Of a stretch of DNA of 11,696 nt, positions 8,250-11,696 are shown one piece after another. The position numbers and the translations under genes are program-made. Within the stretch, counting starts at the first letter, position 1. Each line of letters opens with the position of its first letter. Below the pieces are notes generated by a model. It did not search any database and was not told where the DNA came from. It worked only from the letters and a program-made list of their open reading frames with translations. Source of the stretch: Conidiobolus incongruus B7586. Lineage: Eukaryota; Entomophthoromycota; Entomophthoromycetes; Entomophthorales; Conidiobolaceae. The DNA lies in the NCBI GenBank assembly GCA_000697335.1, contig JNEM01016587.1, forward strand, positions 1 to 11,696. Reading direction: 5' to 3'.

Positions 8250-9614
8250 TTAATATTTATAACAATTTATAAATTCCCTGTATACAAAACATGTCCAATC
8301 CTCAAAATTTTTATAATGATCTTCAAGTTGGACTAACCAACTCAAGTTTACTCTAAGATGCTCATGATTATAAACGATGACTTTTTTGAGTTGGTAACAA
8401 TGTTGAAAATAGTTGAGATCGATGGAGATTACATTAAATAGTTTTAATTCAATTTTTTTGAGGGGATTGGGAGGTAAAGAAGAACTCAATTGGTTTAAGC
8501 CGTTATAATCATATAGTGTTAGAGTATGTAAATGTGGAGATCGTCGTAAGACTTGGATGAATATAGTGTGAAAGTCAAGAGTATATCCCATCGATAGTTT
8601 TGTTAAATTGGGGAATGATAAGTAAAAATGATTTGCAATAGGTGTCAAATCAGTACTATAGTTGCTGAATTCGAAAGATTTGACCTGATTAAAGGTGGTA
8701 ATGCTTAAGTTGTCATGAATGTCAGACTGTTTATAGTTGCCAATAATCTTCAAATCTTTCAATGAAGTACATTCAGATAAATGGTTTATACTTTCTTGAT
8801 CTAAAAGATTCATTGGAGCCGAAAGGCTTTTGATATGAGGGTGTCTTCCTAAAAATTGTTTGAGAGGAGAGACTAAATTGGAAGTATAGTCTGAGATTGT
8901 AAATGCTTCGAGGTTGGGAAGATGGTGAGAAAGGAAATGAAATGGTTCCGTATGTTGATGTATTGAATCATCGACATCATTTCCTTGAATAGGATGCTGG
9001 ATTGGAATACGTTTGACAATTCTGCAACAGCCTGTAGTTAATGATTTCAAAGTACTGGGTATAATTAATGAATTGGTACTCTCAGAATTAATATCACAAT
9101 CAAAAATTAATAGATCGATCAAGATTAGGGTTTCCAAACAATTTAAATAATTCAAAATATGGCTTAAAGTAGACAATGGAATCTCTAAACACCCAATAAC
9201 TATAATTTTAAGCTGAGGACATTGGTTCACGATTGGAAGCAAAAGGTAGTGAAAAGATTTACCGATTGTCAAATTAGTCAAATATGCTCTAATATGTCTA
9301 AATTTTCTAATAAAATTTTGGATTTTGAAATCTTTTTTTAAAATTTGAGTTTTCTTCTTTTTCATAAACTTGTGTATTTTCCGGGTGTCACTGGTACAGT
9401 GTAAAGATTGAAAAATTATAGGTTTTAATTGTTGCCTTAAATAACGATTAGTTAAACTTAGCTGATTACACTCTGATTTGGTTAAATAGAGGGTAATGTC
9501 TTTTAAACTAAATATCCAGTTCCAGTTGATTTCATCATTTGTATTATTTGAATTTTCATTCAATTTTGAAGATAATTTTCTATCAACTAACCTGTTAATA
9601 AATTTGATTGTCAT
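8250..9614 (-). CDS. F-box/LRR (RNI-like) protein, intact, 454 aa
   Basis: This is a probable substrate receptor of an SCF-type ubiquitin ligase (family knowledge; the target is unknown). It is the most divergent member of the cluster. The ATG at 9612-9614 opens a 30-residue polar leader rich in Asn and Lys, longer than the 13 residues of the others. The F-box spans about residues 31-72: WNWIFSLKDITLYL, then NQLSLTNRYLRQQLKPIIFQSL. A basic patch (KKKK, then KK) at about 85-95 could be a nuclear signal, but this is only a guess. LRR-like strands run from about 110 to 415, including QLKIIVIGCLEIPL, CLETLILIDL, NLEAFTI, HIKSLSAP, SLKDLKIIG, NLTKLSMGY, HLHTLTLYDY and PLKKIEL. The ending, DWTCFVYREFINCYKY, matches that of the gene at 1077, so it is likely the ancestral C-terminus. 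No breaks, introns, signal peptide or membrane segments are seen. It is the upstream-most gene of the cluster in the window. Confidence 0.85.
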   Translation of the reverse strand: MTIKFINRLVDRKLSSKLNENSNNTNDEINWNWIFSLKDITLYLTKSECNQLSLTNRYLRQQLKPIIFQSLHCTSDTRKIHKFMKKKKTQILKKDFKIQNFIRKFRHIRAYLTNLTIGKSFHYLLLPIVNQCPQLKIIVIGCLEIPLSTLSHILNYLNCLETLILIDLLIFDCDINSESTNSLIIPSTLKSLTTGCCRIVKRIPIQHPIQGNDVDDSIHQHTEPFHFLSHHLPNLEAFTISDYTSNLVSPLKQFLGRHPHIKSLSAPMNLLDQESINHLSECTSLKDLKIIGNYKQSDIHDNLSITTFNQVKSFEFSNYSTDLTPIANHFYLSFPNLTKLSMGYTLDFHTIFIQVLRRSPHLHTLTLYDYNGLNQLSSSLPPNPLKKIELKLFNVISIDLNYFQHCYQLKKVIVYNHEHLRVNLSWLVQLEDHYKNFEDWTCFVYREFINCYKY

Positions 9615-9896
9615 AAAAATTAATTAATTTATCATAAAGATGACTCTTCCCACCGTCATTTTAGAGATATTTTTAAGTTATGGGATGATTTTTTGTATTT
9701 TCAGAAATTATATTACACAATAAATGTTTTACTCAAGTAGTTAGGTATTAAATTAGGATATATTTTAGAATATATTATATAGAATTATGGTATAATAATA
9801 TATAAAATTGCTTAGCTAATATTATCATTTTGGAATATCATTTATAATTATCTGATTATATGAAACTATTATGTTGTACAAATTAGGTAACTTTAC

Positions 9897-9928
9897 TGTG
9901 CCCAGATTTTCCACACTTTCTGAGCACA
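9897..9928. repeat. Imperfect inverted repeat, possible transposon-end relic
   Basis: TGTGCCCAG and CTGAGCACA can pair over nine bases with one C-A mismatch around a 14-base loop. The surrounding bases are much richer in G and C than the rest of the spacer. The layout is loosely like a Tc1/mariner end, but no transposase and no matching distant end are visible. Confidence 0.35.
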
Positions 9929-10125
9929 ACTATCAATATTAAACCAAGGCTTAAATAAACTATCATTTGTAGCATAAGTAATGGAATATTATTTTACAGT
10001 ATTATTTGGTTTCAAGCAATATTGTATTAAATACATTATTGTCTTTTTTAGTGAAATATGAATAATTCAAACTATATTTTCCCTCTAAAATATAATAGCT
10101 GGTTGGAATTTTATCAATCAATATA

Positions 10126-10148
10126 CACTGACCCACAAAAGTGAGTCA
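10126..10148. repeat. Imperfect palindrome resembling a Tc1/mariner end
   Basis: After a TA at 10124-10125 comes CACTG, and then TGACCCAC and GTGAGTCA pair over eight bases with one C-A mismatch around an AAAA loop (10129-10148). Tc1/mariner ends often begin at a TA with CA-GTG-like bases followed by CAAAAGT, which this resembles. The right arm also contains TGAGTCA, the AP-1/Gcn4 core. A related string (CCAAGGTGAGTTATAAA) recurs near 10312. No inverted partner was found. Confidence 0.3.
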
Positions 10149-10401
10149 TAAAATCAAAAATATATATATTTTAATTAATAACTAAAACAATTGTATATAT
10201 TAGATTACTTGAAACTATAATATATAATTAAGGTATATTATTTAATAATAAATAAATATATTTAGATATATTTAGTAAACTATTAGCAAAAATATTAACC
10301 CTTAATATTTAACCAAGGTGAGTTATAAATTTGCAGGTTTTTGAGATAAGGGGATATATTTAACAATATATAACCATATCTTTTTTCTCTCTTTGCTATT
10401 A

Positions 10402-11034
10402 TTTTATATAATATTTTATTAAAATATAAATTAAAATATTAAATTAAGTTAAATTAACCCTTTTTATAAATTCTTTTAAATAAATATTTTATTAATATAT
10501 GAATGTTAATTGTTATAATAAATTATAATAGCATATACTATTCTTATTTAGTTTTTAAAAGAAAATTAATTAATAATAAACTTTATATTTTTTTTAAATA
10601 AAACTATTTCTAATTAGTATTCTTAATATAATTTAAAAAAACTTATTATTTTATATGATAATTATAAAATACATAAATTTAAAGTTGTAAAAAACTTTTT
10701 AATTAAAAATAACTAGAAAAAACTACTATATTTAGTATATTCTTTAGATTATAACTTATATAATTATAATTGTTTTAGGCAATTAAAAAACTAGCTTGTA
10801 GGAAAAAAAATTTTTATAGGAAAATTTAATTGGTTTGTAAAATATCAAATTTCAGTCTTTAATAAAAAGAACTATTTTTTAAGTGTTAGATTTTTGTTAA
10901 AAGTATAGTAAAAAGTTATTAGAAATAAAGAAACTATTAATTTTATAATATATATATTTTTTACTTTTTATATATTAAAATCTTTATTTTTTTTCAATCA
11001 CAAAAAATTCCTATTATTTAAATTATAAAGTAAT
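10402..11034. repeat. Dispersed repeat B, copy 2, decayed by transitions
   Basis: This is the second copy of the 632-base repeat at 3094-3725, in the same orientation and colinear from end to end. It has lost slightly more C and G than copy 1. The 16-base palindrome of copy 1 is present at 10527-10542 with one change. The flanks on both sides do not clearly match those of copy 1, so the edges near 10402 and 11034 are probably close to real element or duplication ends. No coding potential is seen. Confidence 0.85.
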
Positions 11035-11561
11035 ATTATAGTGAAACTTGAAAAGTTAAAATTATATAAACATTAAATAAATTTATAACTTGCTCAGTTT
11101 TTAATATAAGATATTTTTGAATCAATAAGAAAATAATACATGGTTAAAGAACAAAATATACAATATAAAAGTTTTTCTTCAAATTAATATAAATAACACT
11201 TTATATAATAATTCTAAAATATAAATTAAAAAGTCCTTAATATATAACATAATCCAAAATATTAAATCAAAAAACTGAACTATATACACTATAACTTTTA
11301 GCTTTTATTAAAATGATTATTTAATAAAATATCATTCAGCAAATTATTTTTTATAAACAATTTTTATTATTTTATTTTTAATTTTTTATATTTTATCAAA
11401 GAAGTATAAAATTATTATCTGTATTATTTAAAATATAATTACTAAACTGGATAAATAAATCTAAAAAATGCTATTTCACTAATTAATGTTGACTATATAA
11501 AAAATAAATTAAACTTAATATAAAATAAATTGTTATAAAATAAAATTGAAAAAATAAATTT
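11035..11561. other. AT-rich DNA between repeat B copy 2 and repeat A copy 2
   Basis: No open frame, RNA gene or further repeat copy is recognised. In this half of the window the order is B then A, whereas near the first gene it is A then B. Confidence 0.5.
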
Positions 11562-11696
11562 TATTACTATAGAATTAAAGAAATAGGAAATTTTTTAATT
11601 TCTAATTTTTCAAACATATTATTAGTTTCAAATAAGCAAATATATACAAAACAAATAGGAAAATAAATAGTTTTGAATTATATATATATATATATA
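11562..11696. repeat. Dispersed repeat A, copy 2, cut by the window edge
   Basis: This matches 2412-2548 in the same orientation and shares the same sharp left edge. It ends in at least nine TA units at 11679-11696, where the window stops. No F-box gene lies next to it on the minus-strand side, so repeat A is not simply a family promoter. It probably continues, or has further neighbours, beyond the window. Confidence 0.75.

Larger units (their letters stand above)
9615..10401. other. Upstream region of the gene at 8250, with small palindromes
   Basis: No frame of useful length is present. ATGAC and GTCAT face each other at about 9639-9660, some 25-46 bases upstream of the ATG, and hold TGACTC and TGACG cores (read on either strand) that resemble bZIP sites. 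This is weak evidence for a promoter element. Further out, two GC-richer islands carry imperfect inverted repeats, listed separately. The remainder is plain AT-rich DNA. Confidence 0.4.

Noticed and set aside
1-11696. Mitochondrial or plastid origin because of the extreme AT content
   Set aside because: The genes are eukaryotic F-box/LRR paralogs using standard stop codons, with no organellar tRNA, rRNA or respiratory genes.

Overview
The window looks like nuclear DNA from a very AT-rich eukaryote, most likely an early-diverging fungus of the Conidiobolus/Entomophthorales kind. That placement is inference. It rests on compact, apparently intronless genes for divergent F-box proteins with RNI-like leucine-rich repeats, a family I associate with large expansions in Conidiobolus, set in intergenic DNA that is almost all A and T. 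There are no bacterial signals, no recognisable tRNA or rRNA, no CRISPR array and no operon. Standard stop codons end the genes. AT-rich anaerobic fungi or dictyostelids cannot be excluded from sequence alone.

The layout is a head-to-tail cluster of four related F-box/LRR genes, all on the minus strand. From right to left (the direction of transcription) they are: an intact and most divergent copy at 8250-9614; a dead copy at about 6761-7994 with two frameshifts and four stop codons; an intact copy at 4414-5694 (the frame stays open to 5784, but the family comparison favours the shorter start); and a copy at 1077-2387 that is open except for one TAA inside the F-box at 2340-2342. Three of the four share the same N-terminal design: 13 residues, then Trp, then the F-box. 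This fixes the starts and exposes the TAA. The likely role of the intact proteins is substrate recognition by SCF-type ubiquitin ligases, with the F-box binding a Skp1-like adaptor and the LRR surface binding the target.

The dead copy and its neighbour at 4414-5694 share a 172-bp stretch with a single difference, while the DNA on either side is only about 73 percent identical. That is the mark of a recent gene conversion between them.

The intergenic DNA holds two pairs of dispersed direct repeats. Repeat B (3094-3725 and 10402-11034) is about 93 percent identical by hand count, and nearly all differences are C/T or G/A transitions, with losses in both copies. This resembles RIP or methylation-driven decay of a duplicated element. 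Repeat A (2412-2548 and 11562 to the window edge) ends in a TA microsatellite and lies just upstream of the first gene. The class of neither repeat is known. Two imperfect palindromes at 9897-9928 and 10129-10148 may be worn ends of a Tc1/mariner-like transposon, but this is weak. The cluster reads as ordinary birth-and-death evolution of an accessory gene family. I see no clear new multi-gene system.
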